Positions 1-8,349 of a stretch of 64,000 nucleotides of DNA are shown piece by piece; within the stretch, counting starts at the first letter, position 1, and each line of letters starts with the position of its first letter. Origin of the DNA: Bradyrhizobium sp. (GTDB lineage Bacteria > Pseudomonadota > Alphaproteobacteria > Rhizobiales > Xanthobacteraceae); NCBI RefSeq assembly GCF_030654605.1, contig NZ_JAURXB010000234.1, forward strand, positions 1-64,000, in the 5' to 3' direction. Position numbers and translations under genes: made by a program. Under the pieces are notes generated by a model. That model searched no databases. It had not been told where the DNA came from and was given only the letters and a program-made list of their open reading frames with translations.

Positions 1-16
1 TCCAGCCCCTGATCCA

Positions 17-289
17 ATGGAGTCTGACGTGAACAATGCTGTGATCCTGGAGAAGACCGACATACTGCGCACCATCCGCGACTACCTGCGCGACAGGTTC
101 CCGGCGCTTGCGGATGTCGACGCGACGACTCCCCTGCTGCAAAGCGGCGCGATCGATTCCCTCGGATTCCTGGAACTGATGACTTTCCTCAGCGACGAGT
201 TCGGCATCGAGCTGGTAGACGAGGATTTCGACGCTTCCAACCTGGAAACGGCCGGCAAGCTGGCTGATTTCGTCGAGCGCAAGCTGTGA
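17..289 (+). CDS. acyl carrier protein
   Basis: A 90-residue acyl carrier protein that would carry an acyl or aminoacyl group on a 4'-phosphopantetheine arm. The attachment motif is G-A-I-D-S-L-G-F with Ser48 as the expected site, followed by the usual acidic helix II. Its stop overlaps the start of the AMP-forming ligase by 4 nt (ATGA-like coupling), so the ligase is its likely loading enzyme. No good ribosome site is visible before the ATG at 17, and a TGA at 10-12 may end an upstream gene outside the window. The family call is firm; its place in a polysaccharide or exosortase-type locus is inferred from its neighbours. Confidence 0.88.
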   Translation: MESDVNNAVILEKTDILRTIRDYLRDRFPALADVDATTPLLQSGAIDSLGFLELMTFLSDEFGIELVDEDFDASNLETAGKLADFVERKL

Positions 290-1836
290 CCACGACGCCC
301 TACCTCGTTCATCACCTGCTCGACCCCCGCGAGGGCGATGCCGACAGGATCGCGCTTGTTGATGGCGAGCGCTCGGTCAGCTACCAGGCCTTCTCGCAGC
401 TGGTCGCGCGATGCGCCGCAGCGCTGCGCGCGAACGGCTTGTCGCGCGGCGATCGGGTGGCCATCGTGCTGCCGAAATGCATCGAGGAGTGCTGGGCCAT
501 TCTCGGCACCAGCCAGGCGTCGGGCGTTTTCGTGCCGGTCAACAGCGTCCTGCGCGCCCAGCAGATCCGTCACATCGTGGAAGATTCCGGCGCGCAGATC
601 GTGATCTGTTCGCGCGCGCTGTTCGAAACGACGTCGGCGGCCCTGGCGGGCCTCGATCGACTGACGATCCTGTGCGCCGAGGAAATCGCTGACGGCAGCA
701 CGGACACCGCAGCGGTTTCCGCCAAATACGATCAGGCAATCGGCGAAGACCTCGCCGCCATTCTCTACACGTCCGGCTCCACCGGGAAGCCGAAGGGCGT
801 AATGCTGAGCCACCGCAATCTGCTGGCGGGCTCGCGGATCGTCATCAAATATCTCGAGATCACGGAACGCGACCGGATCCTGTCGATCCTGCCGTTCAGC
901 TTCGACTACGGCCTCAATCAATTGCTGACGGCGATTCAGCAGCGCGCCCTGACGGTGCTGTTCACTTTTCAGCTCGGCGACGAAATCGTCCGCGCCATTC
1001 GCGATCACGCCATTACCGGGCTCGCGGGCGTCCCCACCATCTGGGCGATCCTGACCAAAACGTCGCCCTTGCTGCGCAAGACAAAACTTCCGACGCTGCG
1101 CTACATCACCAATTCCGGCGGCGCGGTGCCGTCCGAGACAGTACGGCGGCTGCGCGAGATGCTGAGCGACACCCGCATCTTCCTGATGTACGGCCTGACC
1201 GAAGCGTTCCGCTCCACCTTTCTGCCGCCCGAGGAAATCGACAAGCGGCCGACCTCGATCGGCAAGGCCATTCCCGAATGCGAGGTGTTCGCCGTCAAGC
1301 CGGATGGCCAGCGCGCCAAACCGGGAGAGCCCGGCATCCTGGTTCATCGTGGACCGACGGTCTCATTGGGATACTGGAACCGGCCCGAGGATACCGCCGC
1401 GGTTCTGCGTCAAAATCCTTTCAGGCCCGCGACGCTGGGCGGCGAGATCGTTTGTTACTCCGGCGACCTCGTGGTGGAAGACGAGGACGGCTTCTTCAGC
1501 TTCGTCGGCCGCGCCGACGCCATGATCAAATCGTCGGGCTATCGCATCAGCCCGACCGAGGTCGAGGAGGTCCTGATGGCGACCGGCGCGTTCCGGCAGG
1601 TCGCGGTGATCGGATTGCCCGATCCCCTGGCCGGACAGAAGGTTCACGCCGTCGCCGTGCCCCTGAATGGCGCCACCCCTGCAGTTCACGACATCCTGAA
1701 AACCGTCTCCGGTCAGTTGCCGGCCTTCATGGTGCCGCGCATGATCGAACTGGTCGACGCGCTGCCGACGACGCCGAACGGCAAGCTCGACTATCCGCTT
1801 CTGGCGCGGCAGCGGAGCCAGCATGCCGCCGCCTGA
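286..1836 (+). CDS. AMP-forming acyl-CoA/acyl-ACP ligase, exosortase-locus type
   Basis: A 516-residue adenylate-forming enzyme (ANL superfamily), expected to activate a carboxylic acid with ATP and pass it to CoA or to the carrier protein encoded just upstream. The P-loop motif YTSGSTGKPKG sits at 161-171, an ATP-binding Y-G-L-T-E follows mid-protein, Y-S-G-D comes later, and the C-terminal catalytic Lys is in P-N-G-K-L-D-Y (Lys500). It is full length. It is coupled to both neighbours, overlapping the carrier gene by 4 nt and the decarboxylase by 14 nt. Ligase next to PLP decarboxylase matches the 'exosortase A system-associated' pair I recall from PEP-CTERM EPS loci. The substrate cannot be read from the sequence. 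Confidence 0.85.
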   Translation: MTTTPYLVHHLLDPREGDADRIALVDGERSVSYQAFSQLVARCAAALRANGLSRGDRVAIVLPKCIEECWAILGTSQASGVFVPVNSVLRAQQIRHIVEDSGAQIVICSRALFETTSAALAGLDRLTILCAEEIADGSTDTAAVSAKYDQAIGEDLAAILYTSGSTGKPKGVMLSHRNLLAGSRIVIKYLEITERDRILSILPFSFDYGLNQLLTAIQQRALTVLFTFQLGDEIVRAIRDHAITGLAGVPTIWAILTKTSPLLRKTKLPTLRYITNSGGAVPSETVRRLREMLSDTRIFLMYGLTEAFRSTFLPPEEIDKRPTSIGKAIPECEVFAVKPDGQRAKPGEPGILVHRGPTVSLGYWNRPEDTAAVLRQNPFRPATLGGEIVCYSGDLVVEDEDGFFSFVGRADAMIKSSGYRISPTEVEEVLMATGAFRQVAVIGLPDPLAGQKVHAVAVPLNGATPAVHDILKTVSGQLPAFMVPRMIELVDALPTTPNGKLDYPLLARQRSQHAAA

Positions 1837-3127
1837 GCCGAAGTCATCCGCATTCGCCAGGGATCTCGCCGCCAGCCATTTCGAAATCGCGGGCACGGAG
1901 CTCAAGATCAGCGGCATTCCGGTGCGCGAGCTGGCCGCGCGCTACGGCACGCCTTTGTTCATCTATGACGGCGGCGTCATGCGCCGCAGTTACCGAGCGC
2001 TCGCCGGAGCGCTGGCGGGCTTCGCCAGCATTCACTATTCGGTCAAGGCGAACCCGGCCCCCGCCGTCATCCGCCTGTTTTGCGATGAGGGCGCGGGCGT
2101 CGAGATCGCGTCGCTCGGCGAGTACCGCGCAGCACAAGCGGCGGGCGTCAACCCCGGCGACATTTTGTTCGCCGGACCGGCCAAGGGCGCGAGAGAACTC
2201 GAGATCGTCGTCGCCGGCGGCATCGGCGAGATTCACCTCGAGAGTTTTGAGGAAATCGCGAGACTGACGGCGATCGCGGTGCGCCTCGACATCACGGTCC
2301 CGGTTTCGATCCGCGTCAATCCGGTGGCCGCGGCGCAAGGCGGCGCCATGCGCATGGGCGGCAAGCCTGCTCCGTTCGGATTCGACGAGGAAGCCATCGG
2401 CGACGTCGTCGGCAGAGTGCAGTCCGCCCCCCAACTCGATCTGCGTGGCGTGCATCTTTTCGCCGGTACGCAGATTCTCGACGAGGCCGTGCTGCTGGCG
2501 CAATGGCGGCACGGCATCGACGTCGCCGGGCGGGTGGCGGCGATTGCCGGCCGACCGCTTGACACCATCGATCTCGGCGGCGGGCTGGGCATTCCTTATT
2601 TCTCAGGAGACGGCCAGCTCGATCTGGCAAAGCTGTCCGCGGGATTGCCCGCGCTTCGCCGGCATTTGAAATCCGATCCGCTGCTCGCCGACGCCCGCCT
2701 CGTGGTGGAGCCCGGCCGCTTTCTCGCGGGGCCTGGCGGGATCTATGTCGCCGCGATCAACGCCGCGAAAATCTCGCGCGGCACCCGCTTCCTGATCACC
2801 GACGGCGGCATGCATCACCACCTCGCGGCCTCGGGAAACCTCGGGCAGATCATCAAGCGGGATTATCCGATTGTGGCGCCCGCACACATGAATGCCGCGG
2901 AAGCATCATCGGCGACGATCGTCGGCCCGTTGTGCACGCCGCTCGATACGCTGGCCCGAAAGGTCGAGATGCCGGACTTGAGTGCAGGCGACCTGATCGC
3001 CGTGCTGCAGTCGGGCGCCTACGGCCGGACGGCGAGCCCTGTCGGCTTTCTCAGCCATCCATTGCCGACCGAAATCCTGATCGAGGATGGCAAGATCGAA
3101 GTCATTCACCTGCAGGAAGCGCCATGA
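1823..3127 (+). CDS. PLP-dependent decarboxylase (fold III, DapF/LysA-like)
   Basis: A 434-residue fold-type III PLP decarboxylase of the ornithine/diaminopimelate decarboxylase group. The PLP Lys is in H-Y-S-V-K-A-N-P (Lys75). A glycine-rich D-L-G-G-G-L-G-I loop follows, E-P-G-R (296-299) binds phosphate, and C-terminal L-C-T-P-L-D and S-G-A-Y-G are typical active-site segments. The start overlaps the ligase by 14 nt, which implies translational coupling. It most resembles the decarboxylases found next to AMP-ligases in exosortase-type EPS loci rather than true LysA, since no lysine-pathway neighbours are present. A role in making an amine or aminoacyl decoration is inference. Confidence 0.83.
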   Translation: MPPPEPKSSAFARDLAASHFEIAGTELKISGIPVRELAARYGTPLFIYDGGVMRRSYRALAGALAGFASIHYSVKANPAPAVIRLFCDEGAGVEIASLGEYRAAQAAGVNPGDILFAGPAKGARELEIVVAGGIGEIHLESFEEIARLTAIAVRLDITVPVSIRVNPVAAAQGGAMRMGGKPAPFGFDEEAIGDVVGRVQSAPQLDLRGVHLFAGTQILDEAVLLAQWRHGIDVAGRVAAIAGRPLDTIDLGGGLGIPYFSGDGQLDLAKLSAGLPALRRHLKSDPLLADARLVVEPGRFLAGPGGIYVAAINAAKISRGTRFLITDGGMHHHLAASGNLGQIIKRDYPIVAPAHMNAAEASSATIVGPLCTPLDTLARKVEMPDLSAGDLIAVLQSGAYGRTASPVGFLSHPLPTEILIEDGKIEVIHLQEAP

Positions 3128-3139
3128 GCGGCGCCGCGA

Positions 3140-4264
3140 TCAGGAACGCCGGAACCATCGCAGCAGCCTGTCCCTGATGATGACAGGCCAGCCGCGCCAG
3201 CTCAGCGCCGCGGTGAGATCGACCAGGGCAACGTCGCTGACCCCGAACCGACGCTTGTAATCGTAGCTTCCGACGCTGAAATCGAACGTCCTGACGCCGT
3301 CGGCGTGAAGCAGCGCCATGGTCCGCTCGATGACCAGCCGGCCGGGCGAACAGTTCGACCACGCCTTGCCGGCATTACCGATCCGCACCATCACGTAATG
3401 CGATCCCGTTCTGATTCCCAGCAAGCTGGCGACAATCTCCTCGCCTGATGTCAATGCGGTCAGGACGACATAGCCGTCAGCCAATCCACGGACGATCAAT
3501 TCGCGATGGAAGGCCGCGCTGCTCTCGTCATCGAGGGAATAGGATTGCCCGAGATCGTGCATTCGCGCGCTTTGCTGGGCTTCCAGGGCGGCGAATGTAC
3601 GCAATGCTTCGTCGGGATCGTGAACCTGTTTGAACTCAGCGCCTTCGTGCTTGGCGAAGACGCGCCAGCTTCGCTCGAGTTCTTTCCGTACGGTCTTCTC
3701 CAGGGAGTAACGCCAGGCGTCATAATCATCGCCTGTATGCACGAGGTGTCCGGTCAATGCGCTCGGCTGCACGCCCGCAAGCGCGGCCAGCGGATTGACC
3801 CAGCCCGCCATCGCCGCCGGCATCTTGCGGAAGCGAACCAGATCGCAACCCCCGGGCAGGCGCGCCAGTTCGCGGCACAGATGGCGCCACCACGCGGCGG
3901 TCTCCGTCGGGCTCCCGGTCGCCGCCGGGCCGAGGATCGGCGCATTATAGTCGGCGGACCCCGCGAATTCGGCAATTCGCAGGCCCCGCTGCGTTTGAAT
4001 GGACAGCGGCAGAATGGCAATGACATCCCGGGTGCGCGCATCGCTGACGACGACGATCAGCGGCCTTGCGCCTTCGTTCGAAGCAAACCAGCGGTACCAC
4101 GCGCCCAGCCAGTGCCGGTTCTGAAACGGCGTGGTCCGGCCCTGCGCCAAGGCGCCTTCCAGCTTCGCCGCGGCCTCGTCCCAGTCGTGGATCAATTCAA
4201 CCCGAAAACCCGGGCCAGCGGTCCGGACCTGCGGGATCGATCTCTCGACGGCGAGAGTGGTCAT
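3140..4264 (-). CDS. FemAB/CelD-type GNAT acyltransferase
   Basis: A 374-residue protein of the GNAT fold group that includes FemAB-like and CelD/BcsL acetyltransferases, often found in EPS loci. Visible features are an N-terminal R-N-H-W-L-G-A-W-Y segment and a C-terminal half with S-P-G-R-L-V-I-E and T-F-D-F-S-V-G-S-Y-D-Y-K-R-R-F-G, the common ending of this family. The ATG at 4264 is preferred; a TTG six nt further out would overlap the upstream gene's stop. It is transcribed after the cupin-like gene at 4267-5202 with no spacer, so the two are probably co-translated. It may transfer an acyl or aminoacyl group to a cell-surface sugar; the substrate is unknown. Confidence 0.78.
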   Translation of the reverse strand: MTTLAVERSIPQVRTAGPGFRVELIHDWDEAAAKLEGALAQGRTTPFQNRHWLGAWYRWFASNEGARPLIVVVSDARTRDVIAILPLSIQTQRGLRIAEFAGSADYNAPILGPAATGSPTETAAWWRHLCRELARLPGGCDLVRFRKMPAAMAGWVNPLAALAGVQPSALTGHLVHTGDDYDAWRYSLEKTVRKELERSWRVFAKHEGAEFKQVHDPDEALRTFAALEAQQSARMHDLGQSYSLDDESSAAFHRELIVRGLADGYVVLTALTSGEEIVASLLGIRTGSHYVMVRIGNAGKAWSNCSPGRLVIERTMALLHADGVRTFDFSVGSYDYKRRFGVSDVALVDLTAALSWRGWPVIIRDRLLRWFRRS

Positions 4265-4266
4265 GT

Positions 4267-5202
4267 TCAAGCGGCCCGCGGCAGATCGACGATGTCGCCC
4301 GGCCTGTGATCGTCGAGCCTGAAATCCACCGACTGCCGCGCCTTGCGCTCGCGCTTGATCCAGGCGCTGTTGCGGAGCAATTTCTGAAGGATGCGCTTCG
4401 CCAGGAACGAAGGACCTGTGATGGCCCGGCTCCTGGGGCGGTAGCCGAACTGGTGCCGGATCAGACCGTTGGTGAAGTTCACCATCTGGAGACGCCGGAT
4501 CTGCTCGTCGGTATAGGAAATCGTCATCGAGATGTTGACGGTATCGAGATTCTCCACGCGGTGCGGCGCGTTCAGCGGCCAGTGCAGCATCTGCCCAGGC
4601 TCCAGATCGTAGATGGTCACATGGTCATCGTACCACTCCGCGTAGGGCATATCGACCTCGACGCCGAACAGCGCGATGTCTTCGAGGCATTCCGGCGTGA
4701 CGAACGGCGGCGTCGACGGATAGACAAAGACCCGCTTGCGCCCGACCAGTTGAATGAGGCCCTGACCGGGAAGATCGGAATGATAATAGACTTGCGCCTT
4801 CGGCGACGAGATCAGAATGCCGGCCTTGTGGTCGGGCATCTCGAAGCCGGGGACCCGGGCGGCGACCTCCTCGAACAGCTTCGTCACCACCCCGCGATAG
4901 CTGTGATCGACATCCGTCACGTTGCGCAGATTGAGCCAGAGCGTGCCCGCCGCGATGGCGTCGATCACCTGCTTGCCGGAGAGATTGCCGATATCGCCCT
5001 CGCGCCAGACCCGCCGGCTTTCGCGCGCGCCGGTCTGTACCAGATTGTAATGCTCGCGCGGATACCGCTCGATCAGTCGCGCCAGCGTGTCCATCGAGAA
5101 CAGCGGCGACTTGTGAAGATTATGGGCGATCCTGATCGGCTTATGCCCCCAGAGCGACGAATGGGTTTCGTCCCAATGTGTCAGTACGGCATCCTTGCTC
5201 AT
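4267..5202 (-). CDS. cupin / JmjC-like oxygenase-fold protein
   Basis: A 311-residue protein with a cupin-like double-stranded beta-helix resembling JmjC-type 2-oxoglutarate oxygenases. The centre reads Y-Y-H-S-D-L-P-G-Q-G, consistent with a His-x-Asp metal pair, and a second His occurs in L-N-A-P-H-R-V-E. G-R-K-R-V-F-V-Y-P and L-E-P-G-Q-M-L-H-W-P are typical strands between them. The ATG at 5202 has a GGGAG Shine-Dalgarno about 8 nt upstream on its strand; the longer reading upstream lacks one. It heads a two-gene unit with the FemAB-like transferase. A hydroxylase acting on a carrier-bound or surface substrate is possible but not shown. Confidence 0.72.
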   Translation of the reverse strand: MSKDAVLTHWDETHSSLWGHKPIRIAHNLHKSPLFSMDTLARLIERYPREHYNLVQTGARESRRVWREGDIGNLSGKQVIDAIAAGTLWLNLRNVTDVDHSYRGVVTKLFEEVAARVPGFEMPDHKAGILISSPKAQVYYHSDLPGQGLIQLVGRKRVFVYPSTPPFVTPECLEDIALFGVEVDMPYAEWYDDHVTIYDLEPGQMLHWPLNAPHRVENLDTVNISMTISYTDEQIRRLQMVNFTNGLIRHQFGYRPRSRAITGPSFLAKRILQKLLRNSAWIKRERKARQSVDFRLDDHRPGDIVDLPRAA

Positions 5203-5500
5203 TCGTAGTCTCCCGCGCCAGTCTCGGCAATTCCTTGGTAGCCCTCGGCAACCTGTGTGCCGACATGAAGCAGCTGCCCGACCCGTGTCCCGCTTTGGAC
5301 CGGCCCGACTGGCTGCATCCTGCAATTAGCAAGGATCGTGCCCGATGCAGCGAACGTAGGCCCAACTGTTACGGAGATGTTAACGCTGCCGCGCAACCGG
5401 CAGGATGGGGTTCCGCTCCGCGCCGCGACTGCTTACGTTACGATAATGTCTGCGCTGTATCGCTGACGTCGATGTTCAGAAAAGGCGCCGGCGCTGCACG
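5203..5500. promoter_or_regulatory. divergent intergenic region
   Basis: About 300 bases lie between the cupin-like gene (minus) and a glycosyltransferase (plus), so promoters for both must be here. A locally AT-richer stretch (5360-5470) contains GTTAACG and TACGTTACG segments. No convincing -35/-10 pair, terminator or small gene was recognised. Confidence 0.35.
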
Positions 5501-6592
5501 ATGACCTCCGAACCAGCCTATCAGGCGCTCTTTCTCGGCGCGGGACCGCACATGCAATGCGGCGTCGGCCATTTCACCCGGCTGCTGCAGGACACGGTCG
5601 AGAAACTCGAACCTGGCAGTTGCACATCGTTAACCCTGACGCGCTCGGAAGGGTCGCCCGCTGCCATCTGGGGCGCGGTCGGCTCGGCGCGGAGCGTGGT
5701 GTGCAACTTCCCGATCGTGGCCTGGAAGCGCGTGATCGTGCGGCCGCTGCTGGCGCTGGCCATCGCGCGGCTGCGGCGGCGGCGCGTGGTCCTGATTCAG
5801 CACGAATGGGGTGGACTGCACTGGCTGCGCCGCATCACCTACATTCCCGCGCTGCTGTTCGCCAATACTATCGTGATGTTCTCGCCGCTGGTGCGCCAGG
5901 AACTCGCCGACGATCCGCTGGTCGGCTGGACCAAAAGCAAATGCGTGCTGGCGCCGCTGCCGCCGAATATCGAAGCCCCCGCCGGGATCGCCGATTCCAG
6001 GCTGCGGCAGCGGCTCGCCGCCGCGCGGGAACAGGGACGGCTGGTGATCGGCCATTTCGGATCGATCTATCCGGGCAAGCAGCCCAATGCGCTGCTCAGG
6101 ATCGGCGCGCTCCTGAAGGAACGCGGACTGAACCCGCTGCTCGTCTATGTCGGGTCGTTCATCCGTGGCGTCGACACGGTCGAAGAGAGTTTCTACGCCC
6201 GCGCCGCCGAACTCGGCGTGATCGACGATGTCGTGGTGAGCGGCTACGTCGAATCCGACCACGAAGTGTTCGGACTGTTCAGCGAAGTCCACGCCTTCTG
6301 CTATTCACTCGACGAAGGCCTCACCGCGCGGCGCTCCAGCATTCTCACCTGCGTGCAGTCCGGCCGGCCGCTGATCGTCACTGGGCCGACCCTGGAAGAT
6401 GAATTCGACCATCACCCGCGTTTCCGGGAATTGATCAGCCGCGGCGCCATCGTGCTGGTGGCGCGAGGATCGGAGGACGAAGTCTATGCCGACCGGATCG
6501 CCTCGGCACTGAAATGGCCCACGGTGCAGGCCCGGTTCGACTTCGACGGCTGGTGGCAGGACGTGGCGCAGGCCGTGCGCGCGCAATTGTGA
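5501..6592 (+). CDS. GT-B type glycosyltransferase
   Basis: A 363-residue protein that reads as a GT-B fold glycosyltransferase of the GT4-like kind. It begins A-L-F-L-G-A-G-P-H-M-Q-C-G-V-G-H-F-T-R, a donor-domain glycine-rich opening, and the linker region has V-I-G-H-F-G-S-I-Y-P-G-K-Q, the usual start of the C-terminal nucleotide-sugar domain. The expected E-x7-E motif is weak (E-V-H-A-F-C-Y-S-L-D-E-G-L). The ATG at 5501 lacks a close Shine-Dalgarno; AAAAGG lies about 20 nt upstream. Cytoplasmic addition of a sugar to a lipid-linked glycan is the likely role. Sugar specificity is unknown. Confidence 0.75.
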   Translation: MTSEPAYQALFLGAGPHMQCGVGHFTRLLQDTVEKLEPGSCTSLTLTRSEGSPAAIWGAVGSARSVVCNFPIVAWKRVIVRPLLALAIARLRRRRVVLIQHEWGGLHWLRRITYIPALLFANTIVMFSPLVRQELADDPLVGWTKSKCVLAPLPPNIEAPAGIADSRLRQRLAAAREQGRLVIGHFGSIYPGKQPNALLRIGALLKERGLNPLLVYVGSFIRGVDTVEESFYARAAELGVIDDVVVSGYVESDHEVFGLFSEVHAFCYSLDEGLTARRSSILTCVQSGRPLIVTGPTLEDEFDHHPRFRELISRGAIVLVARGSEDEVYADRIASALKWPTVQARFDFDGWWQDVAQAVRAQL

Positions 6593-6598
6593 AGGCCG

Positions 6599-6750
6599 TT
6601 CCCCGGACGCTGCGCAGCACGATAAGCGCGTTCACGCGCGTCTTCGACGCGCTATGGTGGTGCGCTGCAGATCCGGGGTCCATCAACTATACGGCGTGCT
6701 GGGTCCCGGCTCTGCGGAGCAGCGTAAGAACGCTGCACCGCGTCCGGGAC
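6599..6750. repeat. GTCCCGGAC-type intergenic palindromic repeat, copy 1
   Basis: Just after the glycosyltransferase, a segment starting TTCCCCGGACGCTGCGCAGC and ending GCTGCACCGCGTCCGGGAC carries matching ends and internal GGGTCC/CCCGGCTCTGCGGAGC pieces. A shorter member of the same family lies at 39212-39326. I recall this element as multi-copy in Bradyrhizobium intergenic DNA. It can fold into a large hairpin between two converging genes. Confidence 0.65.
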
Positions 6751-6770
6751 ACGAGACCTCTTCGCGGCCG

Positions 6771-7757
6771 CTAACTTGCGATCTTCGAAGCCTTGTACTG
6801 ATGAGGTTCGATGCCCACCGCCGCCAGCACGCTGCCGACGGCCACCGTCATCGGATGCAGCGCGATCAGTATCTTTTGCTCGGTGACTGCCAACCGCCCG
6901 GCGCGGAACAGCGACAACGGCAGCATCGCCAGCATCTTGGCCACGACTATCGCGCGCGCCCACGGCGTCCGCGCCGCCTTGACCTCGATGTGATAGTTGA
7001 TCGCGCCGATGCGCAGGCCACGCAGCGCCAGCCAGGAGGGGCTGGTCCGGTTCTGCGGCACGGTCTCGGTGATCAAAGCATCTGCCGCCCAGTAGAATTT
7101 CATTCCGGCCTGACGGCAGCGCACGAAATAGTCGGTATCGCCGCCGCCGAGAAAATTGAACCTTACATCGAAAGCAGGATCGCCGAGCCGCTCGAATACC
7201 GCGCGCATGATCAGGCAGTTGCCGCAGCCATAGATGATCGGCACCATGCCGCTGTGGTCGTAGGCGGGACGAAATGCCGGGTGGCGGCGAAGTCCGCGCT
7301 TGCCGGGGTCGTCGAAATTGGGCTGTACCGGCCCGCCGACCAGGTCGGCGCCGGAGGCTTCCGCGCTGCGCACCATCAGCTCGAGCCAGCCCGGTGAGGC
7401 AATCTCATCGTCGTCGATCATCAGAAAATGATCGGCGGCGGGAAACGTCGCCATGGCGGTCTCGAACGCGGCATTGATCGCGTGGCAATTACCTTGCTTC
7501 GGCTCGATCACGCACAGCCCGGGAAATCTGCCCGCGCGGAGAAATTCGGCGGCCACGGGCACGCTGCCGCAACCGGCGGCATCGTTTTCGACGATGACGA
7601 CCGCGAAGCGGCGATCTGTGCGCTGGGCGACGAGCGATTCCAGCGTCAGCCGCAGATGCTGCGGGCGGCGGAAGCTGGGGATGCAGACCACGATCCCGAC
7701 TGAAGGGTCGAGCGCGGGCGACACCGCCGCCAGCGCACGGGGGGCGGAGGGCTTCAT
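6771..7757 (-). CDS. family 2 glycosyltransferase
   Basis: A 328-residue GT-A family 2 glycosyltransferase. It opens V-G-I-V-V-C-I-P-S-F-R-R-P-Q-H-L, has the D-D-D-E acidic metal/nucleotide motif in F-L-M-I-D-D-D-E-I-A-S-P, and a following G-G-P-V segment. F-L-G-G-G-D-T-D-Y-F-V-R-C acts as the later acceptor/base motif. The C-terminal region is hydrophobic, suggesting membrane contact. The ATG at 7757 has GGGAG about 9 nt upstream; another in-frame ATG lies at 7772. It converges on the preceding glycosyltransferase, with the palindromic repeat between them. Confidence 0.82.
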   Translation of the reverse strand: MKPSAPRALAAVSPALDPSVGIVVCIPSFRRPQHLRLTLESLVAQRTDRRFAVVIVENDAAGCGSVPVAAEFLRAGRFPGLCVIEPKQGNCHAINAAFETAMATFPAADHFLMIDDDEIASPGWLELMVRSAEASGADLVGGPVQPNFDDPGKRGLRRHPAFRPAYDHSGMVPIIYGCGNCLIMRAVFERLGDPAFDVRFNFLGGGDTDYFVRCRQAGMKFYWAADALITETVPQNRTSPSWLALRGLRIGAINYHIEVKAARTPWARAIVVAKMLAMLPLSLFRAGRLAVTEQKILIALHPMTVAVGSVLAAVGIEPHQYKASKIAS

Positions 7758-8349
7758 CTCAGAGGCTCCCATCGGCCGGTATCCTGCGGCCTGAAAGTCC
7801 GGGCCATGACGCCTGCCTGGCTTTGGTTGGACGGCTCGTTAACGATGTCCCGGGACGGGAACCCGCCGGCACATTGCGGCACAAGCGTCTCATTTTGACC
7901 GGCCGCGCAGGTGCGACGATGGTGCAACGGCCGCCCCGGCTGTCCGCCGGTGGCTGCCGCAACCGGGTGAAGAAGCGTCGCAATTGCGGACACTGCGGAC
8001 AGCGGGGCTGTACCGGGACAGCCACGCTGCGCGGCATCGGCCGCGCCAATTCGAGAATTTCCCTGTTTGGTCATGTATTCCGGCGCTTTGCTTGCGGTTT
8101 CAACCTTGCGCGACCGTCACTGCAACATCCGGTCCACATCCTGCGATGCGGCGATGGATGCATCGACGATGGTTACCGCGCATGAATTAACCCGCTCTTA
8201 ACCAGTTCCGAAACGCCGCCGGAACCCGCTGGACTGTCCGGCACCGATCTTGCTCATACGCTTCCCAAGGACACTGCCAAGGACACTGCCAAGGATACCG
8301 GCACGCCATGCCAAGAGCCACGAATGCCACGGCCAGAGAGACTTACGCG
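7758..8349. other. 592-base intergenic region
   Basis: This is the gap between divergent glycan genes. No open frame here looks like a real protein by composition or motif. The last third (8160-8210) is AT-richer (GAATTAACCCGCTCTTAACC) and probably holds the promoter for the gene at 8350. A 12-bp tandem repeat at 8265-8299 lies close to that gene and is listed separately. Confidence 0.4.
8265..8299. repeat. 12-bp tandem repeat (CCAAGGACACTG)
   Basis: Units lie at 8265-8276 and 8277-8288 (both CCAAGGACACTG) and 8289-8299 (CCAAGGATACC). The array is 51 bases before the chosen ATG of the next gene and within the expected 5' leader. Twelve is a multiple of three, so copy-number change would not shift a frame if this region were translated. 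Confidence 0.8.

Noticed and set aside
7823..8185. A 120-codon frame between the two glycan genes
   Set aside because: No ribosome site, basic low-complexity translation and no familiar motif.
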